A stretch of DNA of 64,000 bases. It comes from Mariniflexile sp. TRM1-10. Its GTDB lineage: Bacteria; Bacteroidota; Bacteroidia; Flavobacteriales; Flavobacteriaceae. This document shows, piece after piece, positions 27,185 through 36,700 of the stretch (position 1 is the stretch's first letter; each line of letters begins with the position of its first letter). Under the pieces are notes generated by a model, which saw only the letters and a list, made by a program, of their open reading frames with translations, was not told the origin of the DNA and made no database searches. The stretch lies in assembly GCF_003425985.1 (NCBI RefSeq), contig NZ_CP022985.1, positions 1,959,501-2,023,500 of the forward strand, written 5' to 3'. The position numbers and the translations under genes are program-made.

Positions 27185-28609
27185 TTAATCAATTAATAGT
27201 GCATACACCTCTTCCACAGAGCTAATCCCCTGAGATACCAAGTCAATGGCGTTTGTTTTTAAAGTAGCTATGCCATGTTCGTTTAAATAAGCATCAATTT
27301 CCAGGTCGTTATGCTTGATATGGCCGATCAATGTCTTTGTAATGGGGATGATCTCATAAATGGCCTTGCGGCCCTGATAGCCCGTGTGGTGGCAGCTGTT
27401 GCAGCCCACGGCAACAAAATGGGACTTTAGGGCAGGGGGGATGACAAAATTCTGCGGAAAAACATCTTTATCGACAGGCTTTTCCTCTTTACAGGCATTA
27501 CAGAGCTTCCTCACCAAACGCTGCGCCACACTAACATTTAAGGTACTCGCAATCAAAAAAGCCGGAATCCCCATATCGATCAACCTGGAGACCGTTGCCC
27601 ATGCTGAATTGGTATGGACGGTGGACAGAACCATGTGCCCCGTCAGGGCAGCACGAATAGCCATATTGGCGGTGTTAACATCACGAATCTCACCCACCAT
27701 GATCACATCAGGGTCCTGGCGCAAAAAAGTACGCAAGGTGCTGGCAAAGTCCAATCCGATATTCTCCTTCAACTGGACCTGGTTAACACCTTCCAAAGTA
27801 TATTCGATAGGATCCTCAATGGTAACAATGTTGGTTTTGTCATCGTTCAATAACTTCAGGGTCGCGTACAAGGTGGTCGTTTTCCCGGAGCCCGTCGGGC
27901 CGGAAATGAGCACAATCCCGTTCGGTTTTTTAATGGACTCCGTATAGGTCTTTAATTCCGCTTCCGTAAAGCCCAGGTCATCCAGTTGGATATGGTCGGC
28001 ATCCTTACTTAAAATACGCAGCACCATTTTTTCACCATGCAAGGTCGGTAAACTGGAAACACGGATATCAAACTCATCGGCGTGCGTTTTGACGGTAATA
28101 CGCCCATCCTGTGGCAAACGCTTTTCGGAGATGTCCAGACCCGCCTTGATCTTTAATTTATTAACGATAACCGGATATTCATTTAAGGCAATGGAAAACT
28201 GTTCCTTGAGCTTGCCATCCAAACGGTAGCGAACCCGACAGCGGTGCTCGTAAGGCTCAAAGTGGATGTCACTGCTGCCAATGTTCTTGGCCGTCAGCAA
28301 GAGCCTTTCAAGAAAATCGGCCGTATAGTGCAGGGCCTCTTTGGTGTTGCCCGTCTGTTTCCTGAAATTGGTCGCCAGGTACTGCTGGATATTTTCAGGG
28401 GACTCGGGAAGCAGCTCGATTTGCTTTCCCAAAACGACCTGCAGTTCCTGTTTGAGCGTTTGGGACGGACTGTCCGACCTAAAGGTCAGACTGCCATTTT
28501 TTGCATCAACGGGCACAATGCCGTAATGATAGGCCTGTTCACTGCTGATGAGCTGTACCAAGGACGTTGGAAGGTTATAATCTATTTTATTCATATCCGT
28601 TTTGTCCAT
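27185..28609 (-). CDS. gspE: GspE/PilB-type assembly ATPase
   Basis: Cytoplasmic hexameric ATPase that powers pseudopilus assembly. An N-terminal GspE-N domain (about 1-90) is followed by an N2D-like part (NIGSSDIHFEPYEHRCRVRY) and the ATPase core: Walker A GPTGSGKTTTLYATL (about 237-251), the Asp box TNIVTIEDPIEYTLEGVNQV, Walker B DVIMVGEIRD (about 301-310) and the His box ALTGHMVLSTVHTNSA. The tetracysteine zinc motif typical of GspE is present (LCNACKEEK and GCNSCHHTGYQGRKA). At 474 aa it is slightly short but complete. It starts within a few bases of the peptidase stop. A second in-frame ATG five codons later is possible. Confidence 0.95.
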   Translation of the reverse strand: MDKTDMNKIDYNLPTSLVQLISSEQAYHYGIVPVDAKNGSLTFRSDSPSQTLKQELQVVLGKQIELLPESPENIQQYLATNFRKQTGNTKEALHYTADFLERLLLTAKNIGSSDIHFEPYEHRCRVRYRLDGKLKEQFSIALNEYPVIVNKLKIKAGLDISEKRLPQDGRITVKTHADEFDIRVSSLPTLHGEKMVLRILSKDADHIQLDDLGFTEAELKTYTESIKKPNGIVLISGPTGSGKTTTLYATLKLLNDDKTNIVTIEDPIEYTLEGVNQVQLKENIGLDFASTLRTFLRQDPDVIMVGEIRDVNTANMAIRAALTGHMVLSTVHTNSAWATVSRLIDMGIPAFLIASTLNVSVAQRLVRKLCNACKEEKPVDKDVFPQNFVIPPALKSHFVAVGCNSCHHTGYQGRKAIYEIIPITKTLIGHIKHNDLEIDAYLNEHGIATLKTNAIDLVSQGISSVEEVYALLID

Positions 28610-28612
28610 ACA

Positions 28613-29092
28613 TTATATTTGATAAACAGATTGAACCAAACCAAACCAGGACCCAAGGTAGACCAGGCCAAAGAACAGACCCATATAACCAGCAAGCGGG
28701 ACCGTTTCGGATTTTTGGTTTTTGGACAATAAAAGGTGCAGGACCAAGGAAAAAACCAGGGCGCTACAAAAAACCACGATAAAGGAAACGGTGGAAAAAG
28801 AACAGCACACGGCAAAAAAGAAGAGGACATCCCCCAGGCCAAAAACACGGGCGAACGCGGTCTTTAGCTTCAACCTGCCGTATAAAAACACGGCCAACAA
28901 CAATAGGATAACAAAACCAACGTTCAATAATACAGCCATATAGAAAAGTTCGGGCACCGTTCCGAAATAAAACAGCATACCGGCACAAAGGGCAATCAAG
29001 GGAAACAAAAACCAGAACACCTGGCGTTCTTTTATATCCTGATATAAAATGAGACCAAAGGCGAGCAGCAATATGATTTTTAGTATCACCAT
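28613..29092 (-). CDS. Prepilin peptidase (A24 family), short form
   Basis: 159 aa and about six membrane helices. The two catalytic aspartates of GxGD aspartyl proteases can be placed: D19 in LYQDIKERQ (the D-x-x-x-R context) and D88 in FGLGDVLFF. VPLAGYMGL near the end matches the conserved P-x-[AG]-[PG]-[FY] region of the family. The N-terminal methylase domain found in GspO/PilD is missing, so it is the short TcpJ/CpaA-like form. It should cleave the leader peptides of the pseudopilins encoded here. It shares the ATG/TGA junction with the pseudopilin gene upstream. Confidence 0.85.
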   Translation of the reverse strand: MVILKIILLLAFGLILYQDIKERQVFWFLFPLIALCAGMLFYFGTVPELFYMAVLLNVGFVILLLLAVFLYGRLKLKTAFARVFGLGDVLFFFAVCCSFSTVSFIVVFCSALVFSLVLHLLLSKNQKSETVPLAGYMGLFFGLVYLGSWFGLVQSVYQI

Positions 29093-29511
29093 CAGTCCTT
29101 AACAATTTGCTTTGGATTGCCGTTCTCGTCAACCTCCCACACATTAAAGACCCCATCGCCGTCAAAATCGGTAATGGCGGTCGCCCTGACCTTAAAGCTG
29201 TTGTTGGAGGCACTTACCACTTCATACACATAATTGCTGGTGCCGTTTTCCTTAACCGTTTTGGGAGGGGTAAAGTCAATCTCGTTCAGGTCGCTGGAAT
29301 ATTTGGAGTACATATACCTGTAGCTCGTTTGCGAATTGTAGATGTACTTGAGCTGGGTCTGTGCCTCGATGCTCTTCGCTTTGCTGATCAAGGGCATCAG
29401 ATTGGGCAGGGCCAATAATAATAGGATGCCAATGATGACCAGTACGATCAATATTTCCTGAAGGTTGTACGACGGGAGTTTTTTAGAAATCTTTATATTT
29501 TTTAAATCCAT
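29092..29511 (-). CDS. Major pseudopilin (GspG-like)
   Basis: 139 aa. Type III leader with the cleavage context LPS|YNLQEILIVLVIIGILL: Glu at +5 is kept, but the -1 residue is Ser instead of the near-universal Gly. The hydrophobic helix is followed by ALPNLMPLISKAKSIEAQTQ, and the C-terminal domain carries DFDGDGVFNVWEVDENG, a calcium-loop-like motif that recalls the Ca site of GspG. It is the expected main subunit of the pseudopilus. It is first of the apparatus genes on this strand, 180 bases after the response regulator, with no obvious terminator between. Confidence 0.87.
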   Translation of the reverse strand: MDLKNIKISKKLPSYNLQEILIVLVIIGILLLLALPNLMPLISKAKSIEAQTQLKYIYNSQTSYRYMYSKYSSDLNEIDFTPPKTVKENGTSNYVYEVVSASNNSFKVRATAITDFDGDGVFNVWEVDENGNPKQIVKD

Positions 29512-29691
29512 AGTTTATTAAAATAACGGCGGGTTAACAAAATAAATAAGTGCCAATTAAATAGGTTAAAGATAGTATTAAAAGGCATATTTTAGATCAT
29601 GGTTAAGCTTGAAAAAACAAGGTTAATACTTACGCGGACTTCAAAACCAATAAAGTATGTAATTAAATTTATTGGGTTAAAGCCTGTACAT

Positions 29692-30369
29692 TTATACAAA
29701 CCCTTTTTCCCTTGCGAGTTCTATCAAGGACTTATCATCTTTTTTTTTGATATTGAAAATTTCAATGAGGTTTCTTTTTCTGTGTTCAATGCCACCCATA
29801 GACAAATTGATAATTCTGGGTAAGTCTTTCATTTTGGTTCCTTTTGATAGTTCATGAAGTAGCATCCTGTCTTTTTCATCTAATACCAAGTCTGAAACCA
29901 TATTATTTCTCAGTAATTCCAATACCGTTTTAGTGTAGTAAGGTGTATCATTTAATACATTTTTAATGGCGTCGATAAAATGGCTGAAACCTGCTTCGCT
30001 TTTTATTAAAAAGCCTTCCGGATTGATACTGTTAAAAATATTGCTAATTCTAAAACTATCACTATGATGGGTGAAAACAATAATTTTTGCATTTTTATAT
30101 AGTTCACGAATTCTCCTTCCTACATCTTCACCACAAAGAAATTTACGATCCTCTGAGGGAGGCAAGCTAATATCAAGAAAAAATAAGTGATAGCTTTTAT
30201 CTTCCTTTATGGATTCTTCAATTTTTAAAATTGCAGAATCACAATCAGTTGCCGAATCAACTTCAAAAACAAAATGGCTGTTTGAATTTAAATGGGAAAG
30301 CGATCTTTCGAACGCTTCAACTATTGGAACATGATCGTCAATAATTAAAGTTTTGATAGGTGTGGTCAT
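29692..30369 (-). CDS. NarL/LuxR-type response regulator, no adjacent kinase
   Basis: 225 aa. Receiver domain about 1-140: acidic pocket in TLIIDDHVPIVEAFE, phospho-acceptor Asp in YHLFFLDISLP, Thr in IIVFTHHSDS, and Lys in GFLIKSEAG. The C-terminal part (about 165-215) resembles a LuxR/GerE helix-turn-helix in a diverged form: LDEKDRMLLHELSKGTKMKD, LSMGGIEHRKRNLIEIFNI. No histidine kinase gene lies near. It faces an intergenic region with palindromic operators and precedes the pseudopilin operon, so it probably controls the filament/toxin locus. That role is inferred. Confidence 0.85.
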   Translation of the reverse strand: MTTPIKTLIIDDHVPIVEAFERSLSHLNSNSHFVFEVDSATDCDSAILKIEESIKEDKSYHLFFLDISLPPSEDRKFLCGEDVGRRIRELYKNAKIIVFTHHSDSFRISNIFNSINPEGFLIKSEAGFSHFIDAIKNVLNDTPYYTKTVLELLRNNMVSDLVLDEKDRMLLHELSKGTKMKDLPRIINLSMGGIEHRKRNLIEIFNIKKKDDKSLIELAREKGFV

Positions 30370-30500
30370 TATGTAATATATTTTGATTTCAAACTTTACT
30401 TGACTTGAATCTTACTAAATAAAAGCCTTCAATCTTAACGTCATAAGTTTATGTCATACTAGCCTGAAATAAACAAGTAAGAAAAATAAAATTGCTGTGG

Positions 30501-30567
30501 CTAATTTATTAATAATACTTAAAACACCGTTAAGGTAAAACCTTAATATTTCTAAGGTATTTCCTTA
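30501..30567 (-). promoter_or_regulatory. Tandem palindromic operator and -7 element for the response regulator
   Basis: Two 15-bp palindromes, TAAGG-taaaa-CCTTA (30531-30545) and TAAGG-tattt-CCTTA (30553-30567), lie 22 bp apart. On the minus strand TAAATTAG (30508 down to 30501), one change from TAnnTTTG, starts after a gap of exactly 22 nt. The transcript would have a leader of about 125 bases before 30369. Confidence 0.65.
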
Positions 30568-30736
30568 TTTCTTTATTTGTATCGTTGATTATTTCTTTTT
30601 TTATTTTGTAATATATTGATTTTTAGGTGTTTATGATTTATTTTTTAAGCGAATATTATTTTCGAATAATAGTATATTTCTTCAGAATACTACAGATTAT
30701 ACCACTGTTTAAAGCATATTTGTTTGATTTAAAAAA

Positions 30737-30803
30737 AAAGGGAAATCCTTAATTATTTCAAGGAATATCCTTACCTGTTATTCATAAAAAATAAATACTT
30801 TTA
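30737..30803 (+). promoter_or_regulatory. Tandem palindromic operator and -7 element for the island operon
   Basis: AAAGG-gaaat-CCTTA (30737-30751) and CAAGG-aatat-CCTTA (30759-30773), again 22 bp apart, are followed after 22 nt by TACTTTTA (30796-30803), close to TAnnTTTG. The gene at 30837 starts 33 bases later. Confidence 0.65.
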
Positions 30804-30836
30804 ACGCGTTACTATAAATGCTAAATTATCAAACCA

Positions 30837-32387
30837 ATGAAAAAGCCAATCTTTGTTTTCTGTACTTTCTTGTCATCAATCTTTTTTTTAAATGCGCAAA
30901 CCACCAATACATTTCCTGCTTCTGGAAATGTGGGGATTGGGACGCTAACACCCTCATATAAATTAGATGTGTTGGGTACAGGTAGGTTTGCTAGCAATGT
31001 AACGGTTGGGGGATTAAGCCTAGAAGGTAATAGTGGAGGAGGAGTTATACAAGAAATCGGAGGCGGTATTGCATTTGGGGATATAAACGATACTTGGAGC
31101 GATGTTATGTTTTATGGTTATGGTGTTGAGAAGATGCGATATAACTCTAATACAGGTAACTTTTCCATAGGAAACACGAATAACATTTATAAGCTTGATG
31201 TTACGGGAACTGGAAGATTTACAGGCCTATTAAATTTACAAAGTGGCGCTAGTATATCCAATAATAAAACCTTGCATTTTGATGCTTATAATGAAGAATA
31301 TTACATTGCTGGTAATTCAAACGGTTATAAACTAGAAATTGGTTATGGTAATGTAATTGGATCTAATCAGATTATGGTTTTTGATGGTAATAAAAAAGTA
31401 GGTATTGGCACAACTACTCCAAACGCTAAATTACATATCGCAGATCAAGGAACATCTGGAGTGACAACATTACAACTAAATAATAGAATAAAGTTTAGAG
31501 GAGATGGTGTTATGGAATGGGGAAGTGCAGCCGATTATGGTATTTTAAGTTGGGATACAGCCAACGCCAAAGCCATTGTAGGTGGAAAAACTGGAAAGGA
31601 TTTAAGCCTATATGCAGGCAATGGTGAAAGAATGATTATAAAAACTAATGGCGACGTAGGCATCGGCACCACATCACCAGATTATAAACTTCATGTAACT
31701 GATGGTGCTCAAATTAGAAAGACAACATTAGGCGTTACTTTAGGATCTGCTGAAAATAGTTGGATTAGAGATGAATGGTTAACAGGGAGTTATGGGCCAG
31801 CAAAATGGAATCAAACAATTGCTAAATGGGTTCGACCTTCTGGGACATACAACGACATAGGAGGTATTGTATATCAAGATGAAGGAACTTACTTTTTAAG
31901 AGAAAAAGCTGGTTCTAAATTAGAATATACCAATTCCGAATTTTTAAATACTGCTTACATGTTTGCAGACATTTTTAATGGAAATATTGGCATCGGTACT
32001 ACCACACCGGACGCCAAACTTACCGTAAAAGGACTTATTCATGCTCAAGAAGTCAAAGTAACAGCAACAGCAGGTGCCGATTTTGTTTTCGAAACCGATT
32101 ACAATTTACCTACCCTAAAAAAAGTTGAAGAGTTTATTAAAGCTCATAAACATTTGCCGGAAATTCCTTCTGCAAAAGAAATGCAAACTAATGGTCTATA
32201 CGTTGCAGAAATGAACACAAAATTACTTCAAAAAATAGAAGAGTTAACATTGTACACCATCGAGCAGGAAAAACAATTAGAGAAGCAAGAAATTCTAATT
32301 AAACAACAGGATGAGGTCAATCAAGAATTGAAGGATCGTCTTTTAAGATTAGAGCAACTGGTATTGAACGGCAACCAAAAGAACTAA
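30837..32387 (+). CDS. Secreted NVGIGT-repeat fibre-like protein (copy 4)
   Basis: 516 aa with signal peptide (about 1-20, ending in LNAQ). Repeats ASGNVGIGTLTPSYKLDV, KKVGIGTTTPNAKLHI, NGDVGIGTTSPDYKLHV and GNIGIGTTTPDAKLTVKG are seen. The C-terminal module reads DFVFETDYNLPTLKKVEEFI, HLPEIPSAKEMQTNGLYVAE and a coiled coil of about 60 residues. It opens the plus-strand island and has its own operator/promoter. The Skp-like gene follows 34 bases on. Likely exported and surface-exposed; receptor or substrate unknown. Confidence 0.7.
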   Translation: MKKPIFVFCTFLSSIFFLNAQTTNTFPASGNVGIGTLTPSYKLDVLGTGRFASNVTVGGLSLEGNSGGGVIQEIGGGIAFGDINDTWSDVMFYGYGVEKMRYNSNTGNFSIGNTNNIYKLDVTGTGRFTGLLNLQSGASISNNKTLHFDAYNEEYYIAGNSNGYKLEIGYGNVIGSNQIMVFDGNKKVGIGTTTPNAKLHIADQGTSGVTTLQLNNRIKFRGDGVMEWGSAADYGILSWDTANAKAIVGGKTGKDLSLYAGNGERMIIKTNGDVGIGTTSPDYKLHVTDGAQIRKTTLGVTLGSAENSWIRDEWLTGSYGPAKWNQTIAKWVRPSGTYNDIGGIVYQDEGTYFLREKAGSKLEYTNSEFLNTAYMFADIFNGNIGIGTTTPDAKLTVKGLIHAQEVKVTATAGADFVFETDYNLPTLKKVEEFIKAHKHLPEIPSAKEMQTNGLYVAEMNTKLLQKIEELTLYTIEQEKQLEKQEILIKQQDEVNQELKDRLLRLEQLVLNGNQKN

Positions 32388-32421
32388 ACAAACAAACCCT
32401 TAAACAAACACACTTTTTTAA

Positions 32422-32955
32422 ATGAACAAACTAGCATTGCCATTGTCCCTTATTGCCATAGCAGCAAGCATTCTTTCATTCTTCTATTTAAACTCGTCAT
32501 CGGAACTGGTATATGTGGATGTCAACAAATTGCTGGACGGGTACCAACGCACAAAAATCGTAAAGGCCCAGTTTGAGGAAAAAGCAAAGACCCTCAATGC
32601 CAATGTGGACAGTTTAATGGTCGATTGGCAAAACGAGATCAAAAGCTATGAAAAGGAACGCTCCACTATGAGCAAAAAGGAACTGGAGCTAAAACAGCAA
32701 TTGTTGGGCAACAAACAACAGCAGATTAACAATTACCAACAGGCCATACAAAAACAGATCCAGGAAGAAGACAAAAAATCCACCCAGACCGTGATCAACG
32801 ATATCAACGATTACATAAAGGAATACGGTAAGAAGCACAAGTACAAGATCATATTTGGGGCAAGCGGAGGCGGTAATATCATGTACGCCGATGAAGTGAC
32901 CGATCTGACCCAAGAAGTATTGAAAGGGCTTAATGCGGAATTTCAAGGAAAATAG
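32422..32955 (+). CDS. Skp/OmpH-like periplasmic chaperone
   Basis: 177 aa. An N-terminal hydrophobic helix (about 4-23, signal or anchor) leads into VYVDVNKLLDGYQRTKIVKA, a typical OmpH/Skp start. A long coiled coil follows (about 45-115, rich in Gln, Lys and Glu), then the return strand KIIFGASGGGNIMYADEVTD, also typical (the A-x-x-x-x-x-Y-A-x-x-x-x-D-x-T pattern). Skp-type trimers shield unfolded outer-membrane or exported proteins. Its place between a fibre gene and giant RHS genes suggests a dedicated chaperone. Base composition is like the apparatus genes and unlike the AT-rich RHS genes. Confidence 0.8.
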   Translation: MNKLALPLSLIAIAASILSFFYLNSSSELVYVDVNKLLDGYQRTKIVKAQFEEKAKTLNANVDSLMVDWQNEIKSYEKERSTMSKKELELKQQLLGNKQQQINNYQQAIQKQIQEEDKKSTQTVINDINDYIKEYGKKHKYKIIFGASGGGNIMYADEVTDLTQEVLKGLNAEFQGK

Positions 32956-32962
32956 TTTTGTC

Positions 32963-32982
32963 ATTCCCGCGAAGGCGGGAAT
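32963..32982. repeat. ATTCCCGC-GAAG-GCGGGAAT hairpin (REP-like)
   Basis: A perfect 8-bp stem with loop GAAG. This sequence type (GTCATTCCCGCGAAGGCGGG...) is a widespread intergenic repeat in bacteria. A second, related repeat (GTCATTCCGACAGAGCGAAG) follows at 33103-33122, where the next gene starts. Confidence 0.7.
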
Positions 32983-33125
32983 CCCATAAATATCAGTTAG
33001 AAAGCCTCAATTGCACATCAAAACAGTTTTAATAACAAGGAAAGAGGAATATTAATAAACAAACTAGAGCATACAAGTTGAAATTAATAAAAAGGAAACA
33101 CTTTGTCATTCCGACAGAGCGAAGC

Positions 33126-33740
33126 ATGAAACGACGAGGCATCTCATTATTGATAATGGTGGTGCTGTTTTCCAGCTGCAACCAAAAAACATTCAACAAC
33201 GAGACCGCTATGTTGGACTATATAAAGGACGAGACCAACGGCTATACCCAGCACAAAACCATAAACGGGGTGGACTATACCCTCATGTACCGTCCCACGG
33301 ACGCTTTGGTAAACCAGGAACTGGGAGATGCTTCGTCAAGCTCGGCACAAATAAAAGAATTAAGGGAAAAATATAGCAAATACATGTATTTCAATTTAAG
33401 CATGAGCCAGAACAACCAGGAACTGTTGAGCACCGCCCCAAAGAACAGGAACGAGTTCGGGGCCATGGTAAACGAGCTGGCATTTGGAATGGGCCAAAAG
33501 GTACATGTATATACCCCAAGCAAGGACACCTTGGAAATGGCGGACTTCATATACCCCCGCATGTACGGCATGAGCAGGGCGACCACCATCATGTTTGTGT
33601 ACCCCAGGGATGAAAAACATTTAAAGGAGGACTATTTAAACTTTACCATACAGGATTTGGGACTGTACACGGGCGAGGTGAAATTTAAAGTACCAACGGA
33701 TAAATTGAATAACGAACCAACAATATCATTTAAAAATTAA
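33126..33740 (+). CDS. Putative lipoprotein of the filament/toxin island, 204 aa
   Basis: Starts MKRRGISLLIMVVLFSSCNQ, a lipoprotein signal with lipobox FSSC. A TTG 48 bases upstream would place the signal internally. The first codons lie within a REP-like repeat (GTCATTCCGACAGAGCGAAG...), so the N-terminus may derive from it. The body has no known domain; LAFGMGQKVHVYTPSKDTLE and RATTIMFVYPRDEKH suggest a compact alpha/beta fold. Its base composition matches the apparatus genes, and it ends 4 bases before the first RHS gene, so it may be a pilotin- or docking-like partner. That is a guess. Confidence 0.65.
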   Translation: MKRRGISLLIMVVLFSSCNQKTFNNETAMLDYIKDETNGYTQHKTINGVDYTLMYRPTDALVNQELGDASSSSAQIKELREKYSKYMYFNLSMSQNNQELLSTAPKNRNEFGAMVNELAFGMGQKVHVYTPSKDTLEMADFIYPRMYGMSRATTIMFVYPRDEKHLKEDYLNFTIQDLGLYTGEVKFKVPTDKLNNEPTISFKN

Positions 33741-33744
33741 CTAA

Positions 33745-36700
33745 ATGAAAAAAAACAAATTTTCACATAAGGTAATCGCGGTGTTTTTAACACTTAATTT
33801 TTTGACCTCAATTATTCCTGTTAATTATCTGTTTGCTAATAATAATGGGCCAAATGCTCCAGAAGCTTCAGGTTTTGAACCTGTAGACGCTACAGACATG
33901 GTGAATTTATCAACAGGAGACACAGCTTATGTACTTCCTTTAATAGACGTTGGAGGTTTCCCGGTTACATTGTCATATCATTCGGGTATCCCTTTAGATA
34001 TGGAGTCATCTTGGGTTGGTCTAGGGTGGAATATAAATACAGGAGCTATTGCTAGGGGGGTCAGTGCGACACCTGATGATTGGAGCTCTGCAAAAACATT
34101 AGACTTTATCTATTTCCAAGATTCTCAAACATTTTATAGTATTAATGTAGGTATAGGTATAAGTAAAGCTGCTGAGGTGGGTGTAGGTATGTCTTGGGGT
34201 TCTAATAAGAGTTTATCTGGTTCAGTTTTTGGATCTTTCGCTGGGATTAGCGCAAGTATTAGTACTGATGGAAGTTATTCAGTAGGTTTTGGTGTTGGTT
34301 TTGGTAGTAAAGGAAGTGAAACTTCAGGAGTTGGTGCAGGTATTTCAATATCTGGAAATATTAATGGTGGAAAACCAACAGTTGGATTAGGTGTTGGTGG
34401 ACGTTCTGGAAATTTAACGGGAAGTTTAGGTGTTAGTCTTTCAGATTCAGGGGCTTCTTTCTCTATTTCAGGAGGTTATAGTAATCGTAAAGCATATGAT
34501 AAAGGTCAATCAGGTAGTGGCGGAATTTCTGTCGGAAACTATTCTTCTGGAGATTTTGATATTAGTAGTAAAGGTTTTTATATTCCTATACAGTTAGGCC
34601 CTTTTTCATTAGGTTTCGGTAAACAAAAAGTAACTTATACATTAAAAAAAGGATATGGTAAAACAGGTTATGGAATTCTTTATGCCAATCAAGCTGCTAG
34701 TAACGATTTAAATATAAATAATGAAGGTATTCCTACCAATCATAGGTTTGGAGATTATCAAAATAGATATGTTTATACGGATATGTACGATCAGGTATTG
34801 CCCCAGAGTGAAGGAGAATTTATTGCAGATTCTCAGGACGAGAATATGAAATTAAACTTTTCTTTTGCAGGCTATGATTCGTATGAGGTAAATGCAACAG
34901 GAATTGCTGGTGGTATGAAGCCTAAAGTATTTGAAAATGCCACATTATTTGGCCTTGGTTATAAAGGATCCTATCCAAACTCCGGTACTGATGAAAAAAT
35001 GAGGATATATAATCATAACAGCAGCGGTAGTACAAACTATTTGCCAACTAAAAGTCTTGGAGGGAGTAATAATTTTGTATTCTATTTTGATGGTCAGTTT
35101 ACACAGAAAACACAGATAGCTCCATTAAACTATACTAGTAGTTTTTCTTTTAATACAGATCAAAATAAAACAATGAAAGATTATTTGCCAACAGGAAAAG
35201 TTGCAGATAATAATAGAAAAAAATCAGGCAATTATGTTGAAGTATTTACTAATTATCAAATAAGAACGGGTCAAGCAACTGGATTGTTAGAGCCAGAAGG
35301 CTTACCCCATACTAGTAGAACAAACCTCGATTACAAAGATTCAGGAATAGGAGGTTATAAAATTACTGCGCCAGATGGTAAAATCTACCATTTTGCACTT
35401 CCTGTCTATAATTATGAAAGGGTAGAACGTACAAATTTGCAAAACGCAAGTGGTAATTATGTAAATGAAAAGAGGCAATACACAGCTTTTGCTACACATT
35501 GGCTTTTAACAGCTATTACAGGACCTGATTTTGTTGATACAAATAGTAACAATTTTCCTGACGCAAACGATTACGGATATTGGGTGAGATTGGACCATGG
35601 TAAATGGAGTAATGCTTATACATGGCGTTCACCTTATAATGGGGTTAATTACAGCACCAATGAATTAGGCAAAATAGGGACTGAAGATTTTGGTAATTAT
35701 CAATACGGAAGGAAAGATCTTTATTATTTAGATAAAATAGTAACGCAAACCCATACGGCCTATTTTGTTAAAGACATAAGATACGATGCTACTGGAGCCA
35801 CAACAAATGGCACTAATAATGAAAGTTCTTTTATTTACAGTTATAATGTAGGATTTGATAGAATTCCAGATAATACTAGTAGTGGTGGTACAGATCCATG
35901 GGTAAGAGAAAATGGTATTACATATAAGAGAGAGTACCAGCTGCTTTTAGATAAAATAGTTATTGTCCCTTCTCAATTTGATAATGTTCAAAAAGACGAT
36001 AGTTATCAAACGCTTAATTCCCAAAATTTACCAGGTTATATAGCAAATGATAGTTATCAATTGCAATATAATACTAATCCTGATGCGGGGTTTTATGCTG
36101 AAAGAAATGCAAGACCAACAGTTTATTTGCATCAAGAAGAAGATGTGTATGATATTAAGGATTTTGCAAACTTTGATTATTCTAAAGCTATAAAAACCAT
36201 TCAGCTAAAGTATGATTATGAACTTGCTACAGGTTCACCTAGTTCTTACCAATGTTATAATAACACTTCTGCAAGTAATCCACCAAATACAAATAAAGGG
36301 AAGTTGTCATTAAAAAGTGTTCAATTTTTAGGTAGGAATTTAGCAAAATATATGCCCCCTTATAAATTTGACTATAAAGGAAGTGGTACTAGTGGTCTTG
36401 TTTATCCAATGGGTCATAATATAAATGATAATCAAGAAGTGAAAAAGGCAAAGGATGAATGGGGTTTTATTGATGAACAGTATTACTTGAAAAATTACTT
36501 GAAAACTACATTTAATAGTGAGCCAGGAGATAGTAATTACAAAACTTTATTTAATCAGTATTATTCTCAATTTGCCAATTCTCATGGGCCAGATAATTGG
36601 AGTCTAAAAAAAATAACTACTCCAACAGGCTCTACTATAAATTTTGAATATGAAGAGGATGATTATTATATCGAAGCCTTTGCTAGACGCTATTGGGTAG

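Noticed and set aside
27384..27947. 187-aa plus-strand frame opposite gspE
   Set aside because: Antisense shadow of a G+C-rich gene with clear GspE motifs; no family pattern of its own.
28244..28732. 162-aa plus-strand frame opposite gspE and the peptidase
   Set aside because: Shadow frame; both real genes on the other strand have catalytic motifs.
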